Positions 38,863 through 55,269 are shown, counted from the first letter of the stretch. The stretch: DNA of 64,000 nucleotides from Cacajao melanocephalus (GCA_963573385.1 CAUYLG010005114.1:102035-166034), one strand, 5' to 3'. Notes: generated by a model not told the origin, from the letters alone. Translations and numbers: made by a program.

Positions 38863-38965
38863 TTAGCCATTTTAAAATGTAAAAGCCATTCTTAGCGTGT
38901 GGGTCGGACAAAGGCAGGTGGTGGTGGGGTTTGGCCCAGGGGCTGTAGTTCGCTGCCTGGTCTAG

Positions 38966-39500
38966 CAGATGCTCCATATTTGTTGAAGGATTGAAGGAAC
39001 ATTAGCGGTGACAGCTGGATGCTCCGGTCAAATGGCCCAGAGACTTGATGAAGCCACTTGCAACAAAATCCCTGAGAATTAAAGTAGGTTTGGTGTAAAC
39101 TGCTGAAGGCAGCTGCCTCACCCCAAGATCTTCAGCCACAGAGGGCAGGGCCGAGAGGTCACCCAGGTGCCCGGCTGGGAAGATTGTTCCCAGAACTTCA
39201 GTGCTGGTCAGCGTCATGGTGCTGAAGTGACAGAGGAGACGGGGGAAGGCGCCGGGCACTCGCTCACCACACTGCATGTGTTCAGCTGCAGGCTCAGTAA
39301 GGATGGGTCCTGGGACTGGGGTCTGGGTGCAGAGCTGGAGCACATTGGAGCCAAAATCCTAATCCGGGGTGGAAAACTTCTGTGACTTCTAGGATTAGGC
39401 CAGGAATACAGATAAGCAAAGGTGGTCTGATTTAAGACAACAGGGCATGATGGGGGCTCTGGCAGAGGGGAGCCCACCTTCTATTTAAAGCAATTACTCA
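38966..39500. other. Intergenic, no recognised element
   Basis: Unique DNA; open frames on both strands (39002-39343 and 39167-39385) overlap. Confidence 0.5.
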
Positions 39501-39818
<318 letters not shown>

Positions 39819-39940
39819 TCAATTTCAGCCAATCCTGCCAGGTGGGAATGCAAGCCCCGTGCCAGCAGATTTCTAGATCGTTCTTGAGAAGCTGTGCAAT
39901 TCAATTGTTTGTATGATATCTCCTGATTTAAAATCTTGGC

Positions 39941-40425
<485 letters not shown>

Positions 40426-40531
40426 GGTGGCTTTTTGTAGCCTCATTCACTGAGTGAAGAGGGAGAGGCTCAGAGGGTCTCTGTTCATCCAGATTTGGGC
40501 CCCAGACAAGACTCAGAAACCGCTACTATTT

Positions 40532-40830
40532 GGCCAGGCTTGGGGCCTCATGCCTGTAATCCCAGCACTTTGGGAGGCCGACGTGGAAGGATCGCTTGAC
40601 CCCAGGAGTTTGAGACCAGCCAGGGAAACATAGCGAGACCTTATCTCTACAAAACATAAAAAAATTTGCTGGGCGTGGTGGTACACACCTGTAGTCTCAG
40701 CTACTCAGGAGGCGGAGACTCAAGAATCGCTTGAACCTAGGAGTCAGAAGTTTCAGCAAGCCAAGATCACACTACTGCACTCCAGCCTGGGCAACAGAGT
40801 GAGATCCTGTCTTTATAAAAAACCAAACAC
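40532..40830 (+). mobile_element. Alu (AluJ-like)
   Basis: 'ggccaggcttggggcctcat' to 'tctttataaaaaaccaaac'. Old, with many changes in the right arm. Confidence 0.93.
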
Positions 40831-40939
40831 AACTACTGCTCACTGGGTTTTTGAAAACAGTAGTGTTCAGAAAATGGATATGGTGACCATGCCATAATGC
40901 GTATGGTGTAGTATTTAAACACACACATACTAAAGAAGA

Positions 40940-42040
<1,101 letters not shown>

Positions 42041-42056
42041 CCATGCCTGCATTCTT

Positions 42057-42574
42057 AATGGACTTGGAAAGCACTTTGCATGCAGGCAGTGGCCCAGCCA
42101 GCACCCTCTGCAAATCCTTCTGTCTGCCCCTCTCATTTCACAATTCCATCAGAATTGGTGGCTGCGCTGGCGAAGAAGGATTTGCTCTTAATGAGCCTGC
42201 CTTGTTTTCTTGGCGTTGACAAACTGTATCTCTTAAAAAAAGTTTCATGACTCAATTTAGCATGGGAGAAATGTAATTCCAGCCCCTCCTGCCCTGAAAT
42301 CAAAGACTGCCTCTGAACATTGGTCCCAGGGGCACGCCTGGGTTTGACACAAGACGTGTCTTCAGGGGGCATCGCCTGCTGAGATTCACCAGGGGTCTGT
42401 GGGCAGAAGGCGCCACCTCCAGGAAGGCCTCCCACTGCTGCCTCCTCCTGCCCTCTTGTGGTGGTCACTGGTCATCCTGGCTGTTCAGCTTTGCCCTGGT
42501 CACCCCTGGTAGTAGATTGTTTGCAGAGTCAGTCAACCGCAGCTCTCCCTCCCATCCCACCAGCCCTTTGCAAA
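42057..42574. other. Intergenic, no recognised element
   Basis: Unique DNA. The minus frame 42133-42468 overlaps + frames and is not convincing. Confidence 0.5.
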
Positions 42575-42724
42575 TGCTCATCTCATCAAGAGGTGGGGTC
42601 TATTTTCCCCTCTCCTAAATCTGGGTCTAGTTGGCTCTGCCCAGTACAATGTGGCGGAAGTGATTCCATGTGAGTGCCATGAGGGCGCTGGGGAGGCCTC
42701 GCAGCTCCCACTTTTGCCTCCTTA

Positions 42725-43388
<664 letters not shown>

Positions 43389-43668
43389 AGCCCTGCCCAG
43401 CTTGCTGGAGGGCGGGGCTCCCGTGGGGAGAACTGAGGCACCCTGACCAGCAGGCGGCACCAGCTGCCAGATCCTCGGGTGAGGTCATCATTGACCTCAC
43501 AGCCTCAGCGGAGCCATCGGGAGACTGCAGTGCATGAATGACCCCAGGACAGAGAAGCAGGACTGCTCACCCTCCTGACCACAGAAGAAGCAGGAGGAAT
43601 TGTAACAGCCGCTTTAAGCCCCACGGTTTTGGAAGTTTGTTAAGTAGCAATAGACAATTGTTATAGGC

Positions 43669-44457
<789 letters not shown>

Positions 44458-44629
44458 CTGTGATGCTATTTACCGAAGAAGATCCCAAGCTCACAGTGCG
44501 GCCGGATGTTTTTGTGAGTCCTAGCTCTTTCTTCTCCCTTCCTCGTCACATAGCGTGTATTTTGTTAAAGTCTCTTTAACACAATGGACACGTTTGGCCA
44601 CTTCTGCTCCTTTTGATTTGTTTTGTCAT

Positions 44630-44759
44630 TTTTTTTTTTTAAGAGATAGTGTCTGGCTATGTTGCCCAGGCTGGTCTTGAACTCCTCGGCTCAAGCGATC
44701 TTCCCACCTCAGCCTCTCACAGTGCTGGGATTACAGACATGAGCCATTGCACCTGGCCC
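44630..44759 (-). mobile_element. Left Alu monomer, antisense (FLAM-like)
   Basis: T10 then 'aagagatagtgtctggctat' to 'gagccattgcacctggccc'. One arm only. Confidence 0.88.
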
Positions 44760-44793
44760 GTTTCAGCTCTTCATTCTTTTTCAGCTCTCTTGA

Positions 44794-45142
<349 letters not shown>

Positions 45143-45614
45143 ACATTCCATAAGGTTTCTATCACTTGCTAAACTTTTCCTTGATCAAAAATAGTTCTCA
45201 ACTTCTCCATCTTCACAGCACTCAGTCCAGTGTTGGCCCTCAGCAGTTGTCGACATTTTTTTTTTGCATGAATTAATATTATTTCCTGACTCTGTGGTTA
45301 CCAGAGAGGGTATGTTCGTTTCCCAAGAGAATTGCCAAATGGCAGTGGGGTTTAAGAGAATGGAAAAAGCATTTCCAATACGCAGGAGATATGGGTCATG
45401 CCGAGACTGCATGTCTAGCACTGCCCCTGGAATTCCTTCAGCACCAGACTGCATCAGAAGACATATGAAATAGGGGCAAAGATGACCTGTGTTGATAATG
45501 GTGATAATAACTTGCAAGGCTGGAGCTAGATCTTCCTAAATGGAAGGGAAGGAAATAGACTAGATTGAGCACCAGCTACGTACCAGGTGATAAAACATTT
45601 TGATGCTTATTTTC
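45143..45614. other. Start of A+T-rich block, no recognised element
   Basis: Unique-looking. Overlapping frames on both strands at 45185-45517 are not convincing. Confidence 0.5.
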
Positions 45615-45885
45615 CTAGTTGATTCTTTTTTCAGTTTTAATTTTTATTGTAAATTGACAATTTAGAATTGTATATATTTACGGGGTACAAAGTGATATTA
45701 TAATTTATTAATACAACGTGAAATAATTAAATCAAGCTAGGTAACATATCCATCACCTCGAATACTTTAAGACTTTTATGATGAGAACACTTGAAATTTA
45801 CACTTAGTAATTTTGAAATGTAGAAAACTCCATACTGTGCAATAAATCTCAAAGAAAAATATTCTTCCCATCCAGCTGATAATTC
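45615..45885 (-). mobile_element. L1 3'UTR fragment
   Basis: 'ttgtaaattgacaatttaga', 'ggggtacaaagtgatattat' and 'taacatatccatcacctc' match, block by block, the 3' end of the minus-strand L1 at 57985. 5'-truncated. Confidence 0.85.
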
Positions 45886-46204
45886 ATACCCTTTAAGCTA
45901 TCTATGATTATCTCATTTTTACACTTGAGGACATTAGGTATGTATGTATTTAGAGTTAACAGGCAAAGAGCAAATAAGGTGGCAGCCAGATGATTGACAA
46001 GAAGCTTGCTGTATGACAGTAGAGACAAGGAAGAGAGTGGACAGAACCCAGAGGATCTTTAGGGGTACAGCTTGCGTTACCATCATGCCTAATAGAAGAC
46101 ACTGCAAAACCATCCAAGCTTTTCAACATGTTACAAAGTTGAATAACAGGGTAATTGTGGAAAAATATATTTCCCAAAAATGATCATTTTGTCACTCTCA
46201 CACA
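45886..46204. other. Intergenic, no recognised element
   Basis: A+T-rich unique DNA. Confidence 0.5.
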
Positions 46205-47120
46205 AAGATGTGGCATCTATTTCCTCTCCTCTTGAACTTCAGTGGCTTGTGACCCCTGCAACTGAGAGAGTACCCAGGAGATGATGCTAAGTGACTTCTT
46301 AAACTAGATCATCAAAAGGGTACAGTTTCTTCTTGGTTCTTTCCCTCTTTTTCTTGGAATGCTCACCCTGAAACCAGCCACCAAGTTATGAGGAAGCTCA
46401 GGCCACATGAAGAGAACATATGATTGTTGCAATCAACAACCCTAGCACAGGTCTCAGATGGCAGCCAATATTTATTAGCAGACATGTGATTGAGTGAGCC
46501 TTCGGATGATCCTGGCCTCCTGCCTTTAAGCAACCCCAGTAAAATCTAAGAGGAACAGAGTTAGCTGTTCCTGAAAAGAACTGCCCAAATGCCATATTTG
46601 ATAGCATTGTCACTGTTTTAATCCACCACATTTGGTGTGATGGTTAATATTGAGTGTCAACTTGATTGGATTGAAGGATGCAAAGTATTGTTCCTGGGTG
46701 GGTCTGTAAAGGTATTGCCAAGGGAGATTAACATATGAGTTACTGTGAATGGAGTGGGAAAGGCAGACCCACCCTCAATCTGGGTGGGCAGTGTTGCCAG
46801 AATAAAAGCCGATAAAAGAACGTGGAAAGTCTAGACTGGTTTAGTCTTCAGGCCTACATCTTTCTCCCATGCTGGATGCTTCCTGCTTTCAAGGATCAGA
46901 CTCCAAATTCTTCAGCTTTGGGACTTGGACTGGCTTCTTTGCTCCTCAGTTTGCAGAAGGCCTACTGTGGGACCTCACCTTGCGATCATGTGAGTCAATA
47001 CTCCTTAATAAACTCCCATTTATATATACATCTATTCTATTAGTTCTGTCCCTCTAGAGAACCCTGATTAACATATTTGGGATTATTTATTATGCAGCCA
47101 TGTTAAGTGCAATAGGAACT
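46205..47120 (+). mobile_element. MLT1-type LTR, host of a nested LTR
   Basis: 46205-46635 ('gatgctaagtgacttcttaa', 'gtgattgagtgagccttcgg', 'actgttttaatccaccacat') and 47081-47120 ('gattatttattatgcagcc') are the two parts of one sense LTR of the MLT1 class, split within its normally continuous 'ttttaagccactaag ... gtttgttatgcagca' 3' end. Confidence 0.7.
46636..47075 (+). mobile_element. Solo LTR, MLT2A-type (ERV-L)
   Basis: 440 bp, from 'tgtgatggttaatattgagt' to 'gaaccctgattaacata', with 'gtctgtaaaggtattgccaa' and 'cccaccctcaatctgggtgg' as landmarks. TTTGG at 46631-46635 and 47076-47080 is a perfect 5-bp target duplication. It has an LTR-type TATA region (ataaaagccgataaaag) and AATAAA near 47008. 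No retroviral genes remain, as expected after LTR-LTR recombination. Confidence 0.92.
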
Positions 47121-49240
47121 AGTACTTGTGTTTATGTTCTTTATTGTAAAGTTAGTTAATCCACTCCATTTATTTCTACTCCCTAGCCCTTTCACCAGTC
47201 CCCTTCACTATTACGTAGGCTGTGCTGGAAGTAATTAAATTTGTTACTTAGTTCATAAGTTGGAGAATAATAAAGTGGCCTGGGACAGCACTAGAATTGG
47301 AATAGGCATCACCTGAATGTCTTGGAGTAATAGCCATTTTTGCTGAAAAGTTGTGCCATGCTAAGTGGAAGTGTTATTGAACTTATATACATATACACAA
47401 CTTGTGTATATGAGAAGGTGAGCAGATGTAGATTACAGGCAGCCAAGCAGTGGACAGTAGTGGACATCTGTGGGGTTTGTTTGCCCAATATCTATACCCC
47501 TACCCCCTTCTTTAATGCCGTCTTAGTGGGACAGTCAATTGAAGTGCTAGAATTCCTCTGGCCAAAAGGAGGGCCAATGACACAATTGGGGACAAGCAGA
47601 CTCTCTTCCTTGGAATCTGAATCTTCATTAAAGTAACTTGAGAACTGAAAATGACTGTAATTGATTCATGCCATCAACCTAGATTTTGATCCTGTGAGCT
47701 CTCCCACAGCCTTGCAGTATGTTTTTTTTGTTTGTTTTTGTTTTTGTTTTCTTTTCTTCCTTTGGATAGCCAGCAGTAGTTTTTGTTGTTTGAAATCAAA
47801 GGCCCTAGCTGAAGTCTTGTTTTAGAAAGACTGCTTATGGCATGGATGTGGAGGCTGGGTTGGAGGCTGAGAGGCTGGGCCCAAGACTGTGTATGAGGAG
47901 GCTGGTGCACTTAACTAAGTGCACAAGTAAGGGAAGGCAAGACCTGAACTGTGGCAGTGGCTACCAGGGCAGAGGGAAAAGACTGAGTCAATGAGGTAGA
48001 ATCCAGAAGATAAGGGAGCTCCTTAGGGGTTGGGGAGGGAATAAGGTGAGAAAGATGGAGTTGTCCAGGTTGGTTTCCAGGCTCCTTGCTGCTTGATGCA
48101 TTGCGAATGTCAGTCAACAGAAGAGAAGACCCATTAGAAAGGGTTCCTGTCCCAAGATTAGGGGCTCATCAATGGGAGAAGCTGTGTTCAGATTCTTTAT
48201 AAGGCATTCAAACAGAAGAAATCTAGAAGTGAGAAATCTGGGCTAACCATAGGTGCAGAGGGCTCTTGTTAGCATGTGAATAGAGACTGAGGCCTGAAAG
48301 TGGGCAAGATCACCTAGGAGAGAGGAAAGGGTGAGAGAAGGGAACAGGACTTAAGACCAGGAGGAGAGATTTCAAGATGTTTGACTAGGGACATGCCAGT
48401 TCTCCTCAGAAAGAAGATCAAAGTGACTGTGAATGGACAACTTTTGAATGAAAAATGGAGGGAAGAGAGCCAGGATCTTTAGAAGCACCCATGGGAGGAA
48501 GCTGGAGCTCAGAAAAAGAAAGCAGCAAGAGTCTGGCTGAGATCCATCCCTGAGGATCTCAGAGCCCTGTGGGCAGGGTAAGTCGGAGTGGTTCTCTGCT
48601 CCCCTCAACCCTCTGGCAATCTGCTGACTGTCAAAGCCTTTCTCTGCCAAAGCCCCACTTCTGTGTAGTGCCACTGCACCACTAGACCACCCACAAACAT
48701 ACTCTTACCCATAGTAAACCAACAAGTATCTGAGACAAGTCTCAATCAGCTTAGAAGTTTATTTTGCCAAGGTTAAGGATGTGGCTGGAAGAGAAGTCTG
48801 TGCCTTTTTCCAAAGATGATTTTGAGGGCTTCAGTATTTAAAGGGGAAAAGCAGGCTGGAGGGAGAGCAAAGATCCCTACGCTGCTCTCCCTCCCCCACT
48901 CCCAATACACACAGTTTCCCAGTGAGTGGTGGTTCTTCTCATAGGTGTCCCTGTGAGCATGCACTAAAATAAAGTGCTTTTCACGTTTTTCCAGTGGCCC
49001 CACCCTAGCTGAAAGTGAACCTTCACCCGCTGAGGCTTTCTAGAAGGGCAGGGCCCAAGTTCCCACCCTACACAGAGCAGCGGTGCCCTGGCAACAGAGG
49101 TCAAACTGTGAAGTTGCCTGTCCTGGACTGGGGGAAGAGGCTCTGCCCTACTCCTATTATAGTGGTAGCCATTAGAGAGCGTGATCTAAGGTCCACAGCT
49201 GCACTGTGACAGGAACCAAAGGAGAAAGCCTTTGTAAATA
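47121..49240. other. Intergenic, no gene recognised
   Basis: Mixed unique DNA. 47,720-47,755 is a TTTTG-rich low-complexity run. 48,715-49,000 ('agaagtttattttgccaagg') may be part of an old LTR, which I cannot name. Open frames such as 47340-47636 and 48372-48674 have no recognisable domain. Confidence 0.5.
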
Positions 49241-51812
49241 GAAGGTCAGGAGTTCCATAACTGGGACTTAATAGGGAAGTGGATAGGGTTTCTGCTGGCC
49301 CAGGACAAGGAGCTGGTGCACATCTTCCCCCACGTTCCTTCTCCCCTACCCCAGACTTTCAGCACACCCCAACACAATTTCTTTCTGCCATCCATCCCTG
49401 TCAGGGCAGGTGCATCCACTGGGCACCATGCTGGCCGTTACTCTTTTGCTCCCTCTACGGGACTGCATCCTGAACTGCACCACCAAACGAAAATACATGG
49501 CTACAATAAGCAGATTCTGAGAATGCTTCTACACGGAACCTAACCACAACAAACGAGCCCATACAGAGCCTTGGCCCCGTGAAAGCACCCGGAAATGAAG
49601 CCAATCAATCATACATAACATATACCACAGTCATACCCTCAACGGAAAAAAAAAGAATTAAAATACTAAAAGGCCCCTTTCAAATGATAGCAAATTTGGA
49701 AATAAGCAACAGCTCCCTCAAATAAGAAGGAATCAGTGCAAGAACTCCGACAGTAAAATATCCGGTTTTGACACCTTCAAAGGCTCACACTAGCTCGCTA
49801 GCAATGAATCCTAACCAGAATGAAATGTCTGAAATGACAGTTAAATAATTCAAAATACGGATTGCAAAAGTACTCAATGAGATCCAAGAGAAAGTTGAAA
49901 TCCAATACCAAGAAACCAGAAAAGTGATCCAGGATATCAAAGACTATGAATGCATAAAAAGTATTAGATAAAATTCAACATCTTTTCATAAAAACTCAAA
50001 CTAGTAACTGAAGAAATAAACCTTAAAATAGTAAGAGCTGTCTATGATAAACCAACATTATACTGAACCGACAGAAGTTAGAAGCATTCCCCCTAAGGAC
50101 TGGAACAAGACGAGGATATCCACTCTCACCACTCCTATTCAAAACTGCACTGGAAGCCCAAGCCACAGCAATCAGACAAGAGAAAGAAATTAAAGGCATC
50201 CAAATTGGAAAAGAGGAAGTTGAAAGATCTCTGTTTGCTGTTAATACGATTCTATACCTTAAAATCTCTAAAGATTCCTCCAAAAGACTTTTAGACCTGA
50301 TAAACGACTTCAGTAAAGTTTCAGGATATAAAATCAACGTACAAAAAATCAGTGGCATTTCTATATGCCAATAACGTTCAACCTGAGAAACAAATCAAGA
50401 ATGCAATAGCCTCCTCTCCCCACCAAAAAAATACCTAGAAATACATCTAACCAAGGAGGTGAAAGAAGAACTATAAAACAAGAAGAACTATTAAACACCG
50501 ATAAAGGAAATCATAGGTGATACAAACTAATGGAAAAATATTCCATACTCATGGATTGGAAGAATCAATATCATTAAAATGCCTATATTACCCAAAGCAA
50601 TCTTCAGATTCAATGTAATTCTTAGCAAACTGCCAACATCAGTTATCACAGAATTTGAAAAAAAATCTATTCTGAAGTTCACGTGAAATCAACAAGTCCG
50701 AATAGTCAAAGCAATCCTAAGCAAAAAGAGAAGAGTGGCAGCATCACACTACTTGACTTCAAACTATACTAGAAGGCTATAGTAACCCAAACAGCGTGGT
50801 ACTGGTACAAAAATAGACACATAGATCAATGGAATAGAATAGAGAATCCAGAAATGAAGCCACACACTTACATCCAACTGATTTTCGACAAAGTTGACAA
50901 AAATAAACACTGGGAAAGGATGCCCTATTCAGTAAATAGTGCTGAGATAACTAGCCATATGCACAAGATTGAAACTGGACCTCTTCCTTTCACCATATAC
51001 AAAAATTAACTCAAGATGGATTAAAGACTTAAATGTAAGGTTGCAACCTATAAAAATCCTAGAAGAAAACCTAGGAAAATTTCTTCTGGACATTGGTCTA
51101 GGCAAAGAATTTATGACTAAGATTTCAAAAGCAAATGCAACAAAACAAAAAATTGTTATGAGGCAGTTAAATGAAAGAGCTTCTGCACAGCAAAAGAAAC
51201 TATCAAAAGAGTAAACAGACAACTTACAGAATAGGAGAAAATTTTTGCAAACTATGCATCTGACAAAGGAAATATATTCAGCATCTGTAAGGAACTAAAA
51301 TCAGTAAGAAAAAGACAAATAGCATCATTAAAACGTGGGCAAAGGACCTAGACAGATACTCCTGAAAAGAAGACATACAAGTAGCCAAAAAACATGAAAA
51401 ACTTTTCAACATCACTAATCATCAGAGAATTACAAATTAAAACCACAATGAGATGCGATCTCACACCAGTCCGAATGGTTATTATTAAAAAGCCAAAAAA
51501 TAATAAATGTTGGTGAGAATGTACAGGAAAAGGAACGCTTATATACTATTGGTGGGAATATAAATTAGTGTAGCCACTATGAAAAACAGTATGGAGATTT
51601 CTCAAAAAACTACAAATAGAACTACCATATTATTCAGCATTCTCACTACTGGGCATTTATACAAATGAAATCAAATCAATACATCAAAAAGATACCTGCA
51701 CCTGTATGTTTATTGAAGTATTATTTACAATAGCCAAGATACGGAACCAATGTAAGTGTTTATTAATGGACAAATTGACAAAGAATATATGGTACATATT
51801 CACAATAAAATA
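49241..51812 (+). mobile_element. L1 element (L1MA/PB age), internally deleted and 3'-truncated
   Basis: 5'UTR-like text (49241-49800) leads into the start of the ORF1 coiled-coil region ('gagatccaagagaaagttga'). Near 49955-49970 the sequence jumps straight to the ORF2 reverse-transcriptase region ('ataaaattcaacatctttt'), then runs through RT, thumb and C-terminal parts until about 51812 ('cacaataaaatactattc'), short of the 3' end. Most of ORF1, the endonuclease and the first RT motifs are missing. The expected FADD motif is lost and stops are frequent, so it is inert. Its 5' boundary is approximate. Confidence 0.85.
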
Positions 51813-52489
51813 CTATTCTCCTAAAAGGACATATGTATTCGCCGTGATGTGTTATGTCTTTCTCTTTGCTCCTTTGTGTGTCTGTTTCAATGTCATCTCC
51901 CACACATGACCACGTATGTCTTCTATATCTTGGTTGGCCTTACAGAGAATAATCATTCTGTAGAAACTGAGCTGTGCAGCACTTTGTGGATGAATTCTGG
52001 ACCTGTTTTCCAGGTGAACACTACCTAGTTAGGTCCCATGAATTCTGTTTACATTGCTTACATTGTTCCATGAGTTCTGTTTTGAAATCTTATTTTACAT
52101 TTTAGATTTTTGAAATATTAAGTGATTTTTTCCCCCAAAGTATGGTAATATGAGTTTGCTCCATTATAAAAGAGATATTTGTTACCAACTTTTATGACAG
52201 GAGGGAGATTTGTTAATTAAAATTCTCTGATGCCTTCTAAGGACAGCTGGTGGGTTCCGTGGGAGGATACAAATAGAGGGTTAAGACTGACTCAAAGTGC
52301 CATCATTGTGAAACTGGATGCAGATGGCATCTGGAGACAAGAGGCTGTGCAGGGCCCCAGGGAGGTAAGAGAAGCAGGTGGGGTGAGAGGAGATGTCCAC
52401 AGGATTAGGAGGGAGGTGGAGTATCAGGTAACAGAGATGAACTTTAGGAAAATGCTGTGTTCTGCATGTGGAGGCTTTATTCAGTCTTC
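51813..52489. other. Intergenic, no recognised element
   Basis: A+T-rich unique DNA. The + frame 52230-52628 runs into a MIR and is not a gene. Confidence 0.5.
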
Positions 52490-52640
52490 TATTGTACTTC
52501 CTCTGTCAGGCAGGGTACTGACAGCTTTATGCAATGATTACAACAGTCAATCATCTTCACAACCCCATCAGGCAGTTACTGTTATTTCTTTCCTTTTACA
52601 GATGAGGAAACTGACTCACAGATCTTAGGAATCATGATAA
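52490..52640 (-). repeat. MIR
   Basis: 'cagggtactgacagctttat', 'aaccccatcaggcagttact' and 'cagatgaggaaactgactca' give a long antisense MIR. Confidence 0.88.
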
Positions 52641-53569
52641 TGTTTCTAAAGTGAAACAAAATGGTGGAGAATTTGGAGAGAGAAAAAACATGTGACTTCC
52701 TCTAGAAGAATAACTTTAGAGAAAGGATAGAAAATTTTCTAAAGGAGTTATTTTTGTTTAACTACCTGATTGAGGTATGACTGACAAACTCACCAACTTG
52801 AAGGAAGTTTTGAAGTATGACCAGGGAGTGGATGATGGCCACACTCTTCCCCATGCACCCTCAAAGGGCCCCAAGTTGACCTCAGTGTGCAAGTTATTTC
52901 TTTTTAATTCCACAATAAAATGCATATATTACACAGAGCTTGGGCTCCACTTTATTCTATCTTCCAGAGCTTTCTTGTTGTCCTCCTCTCCTCTTATAAC
53001 TTAAGTAAGGGAGGTTGGTCAGGGGACAATTCCCTGGAGAGACAGAGATGTCCCTGACCTCCAAAATTAAGGTTTTCTTCCTGCTTGACATTTTGTCTAT
53101 TGGAGTAAGCCCTCTCCCTGGACACTGCTCAGGTCTTCCTGCCAACTGACCTTTGGCCCCAGCAATTAGACAAACATGCACAGACATCTCTGAACCCCAG
53201 TAATTAACAAAGCTTAAGTTCAAGATGGGGCATCTCTCCCCGCTGACACTTTTTCCTATCTAAAAATAACCTGCATTTTTAACCAAAGTAACACATGAAC
53301 ATTTGGTAAAATTTCAAGCATATAGAATTAATGAAGGCATTAAGATGAACTTTCAATACCTTCTACCTGAGATAACAAAGTTGACATTAAAACAGCAGTG
53401 TATGTACCAGGCACCAGTGTTGGACAAACTTGAGGTAGTTCTTTCAGTTAATCCTCACAGAAAAACAGCAAAGTGGGTCATTTGATCATACATGTTCTTG
53501 CCGCTTTGTCAAGCTCTCTTTTAGTAATGAAAATGGATCTCCATGGTGGCTCCTCTTGTGGTAATCTAG
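52641..53569. other. Intergenic, nothing certain
   Basis: 53,400-53,470 resembles a short antisense MIR ('ccaggcaccagtgttggaca'). The rest is unique. A minus frame at 52957-53223 has no recognisable domain. Confidence 0.45.
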
Positions 53570-53800
53570 GGGAAGCCTACAGTGCATGGTGGTTGATGGC
53601 ATGGGCTCTGGAAGGAAATGGTCTGGGAACAATTCTGGACTCCATCATACATCAGATTGTGACCCTTGGCAAGTGACAGAGCCTCTGTGACTCAGGACTG
53701 TCTTGTGTGACATCAGGTGAGGATATACGCTATGGATAGAGCTGTTGTTTGGGGATTAAATGTTTTTGTAGGCATAAAGCACCAAGAACAGAGCCTGCTT
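53570..53800 (+). repeat. MIR, sense
   Basis: 'gatggcatgggctctggaag', 'tgtgacccttggcaagtgac' and 'ataaagcaccaagaacagag' follow the sense MIR order across its full length. Confidence 0.8.
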
Positions 53801-54361
53801 TGAGTTCAAGTACATTGGGACATAACCATCTAAGTCAAAGAGTATCCGTTACAGGAATGTTATCACCAACTTTATCCCAATAAACCTGTCAGTCCTTAGA
53901 TGCCTCTGAGTGCTTCTAGAAAGAAAGCAATTTTTGAGATGGAGGGATGGAAGTGTTCCTTCTGAGCCAGGGATTTGCCCTATTTTGACCTCGAGTGAGG
54001 AAGAAGACTGGGCAGCTGAAGCGGTCTTTTTGTCTAAAGCTGTGGGGAACAGAGGGTTGAGTGTGATGCCCTTTTGCTACCTCTCATGTGGACTCCTCCA
54101 CAAGGCTGGCTCAGCCTAATCTCTCTTCCCTGCCTTTGTGGGCAAACTGCTGAGTTGCACGTCACTCAAGTAAGCTTCCTGATGGAGGAGTCTAGGGTGT
54201 TGCTGTTGGTCTATAGCTCCCCCTTGGCACATGTCCAAGCGGTCTGAGAAGTGTTGTGACAGACATCAAATGTTCCATTCTTTTGATTGATGGCTTGCCT
54301 TGGAAGGCAATGCAGACATAGCTGCTTTGTCGTCTTTTCTCTACATTTCCTAATGCAGCTT
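53801..54361. other. Intergenic, no recognised element
   Basis: Unique DNA with no convincing open frame. Confidence 0.5.
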
Positions 54362-54403
54362 GAGAAAGAGAGAGAGCGAGAGAGAGAGAGAGAGAAAGAG
54401 AGG
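54362..54403 (+). repeat. (GA)n microsatellite
   Basis: GAGAAAGAGAGAGAGCGAGA continuing to AAAGAGAGG, about 42 bp. Confidence 0.95.
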
Positions 54404-54787
54404 ATCTCCCTTTTCTCACTCAAGTTATTTCATGAAAAGAATCCAGAGCCAATTGGTATATATAGGAGTCAATTAAAAGTGCATATTCTAATTTCTTTAA
54501 AAAATATTACTTTCTCATTAAGCCTCCCATTCTCTGCCTCTCTTCCATATACCATCTCTCTTACATTTAACTGATAGCAAATGTAAGCATAGTGAAAATG
54601 GAAATGACATATATAGGTTACTATCTACATTAACAAGAGTTTACTCCTCTATAGTTTTCATCGACATTGCCTTACCATTCCAGGAAACTCTTGCCCAGAA
54701 AGGTATCTGCAAGGAACTTCATTGTTCATTCTAGGAAATTCCTGAAAGATCCATCTGCTTTCCTTTCCTGTAATTGTTTTTGTTTGT
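54404..54787. other. Intergenic, no recognised element
   Basis: A+T-rich unique DNA. Confidence 0.5.
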
Positions 54788-54941
54788 TTTTTAAGTTATG
54801 TAGTCTTGCTCTTCACCTAGGCTGGAGTGCCGTGGTGCAATTTTAGCTCACTGCAGCCTCAAATTCCTGGGCTCTAGCAATCTTCCTGCCTCCGCTTCCT
54901 AAAGTGCTGGGATTATTGGTATCGGCCACCGTGCTTGGCCC
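54788..54941 (-). mobile_element. Partial, very diverged Alu
   Basis: 'gtagtcttgctcttcaccta' then 'ggctggagtgccgtggtgca' to 'ggccaccgtgcttggccc', with the middle missing. The only recognisable Alu piece between 45.1 and 57.2 kb. Confidence 0.85.
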
Positions 54942-55070
54942 CCATCTGTGTTTCAGTAAAAGAATCCAAATAACATTTTTAAACTCTAAGACTCTCTGTA
55001 CGCCTTGCCTGAAAATCCTTGCATTGCTAAGTCCACCCATCCTGAACAATTATTAATATATTGTAATCCT

Positions 55071-55244
55071 TACCAAATACCCTATTGTCCTTCCACCCCC
55101 ACCTTTGAAGACTCATTTTACAACAGACTTCAAAATCTCAATAAATGTCCCTTCCTTTTCTGATACTCTCCTAAGGCTCTGTCCAGATACTGCTCTCCCT
55201 TAGAGTGTTATGCAGTAATGACAGTTCTGTCTTATCAATAGTTG
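55071..55244 (+). repeat. Inverted repeat, left arm
   Basis: Starts taccaaataccctattgt and ends at 'atcaatagttg'. By hand alignment it matches the complement of 56196-56368 at about 87% (some 22 differences including one gap). It contains 'tctcaataaatgtccctt' and 'aaggctctgtccagata'. Parts sound L2-like, but I cannot name a family. Confidence 0.9.
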
Positions 55245-55269
55245 TTTGATAGATATCTGGATAATACTG

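Noticed and set aside
52230..52628. 132-codon + strand frame
   Set aside because: Its 3' half is an antisense MIR, the rest has no recognisable domain and there is no promoter or splice context.
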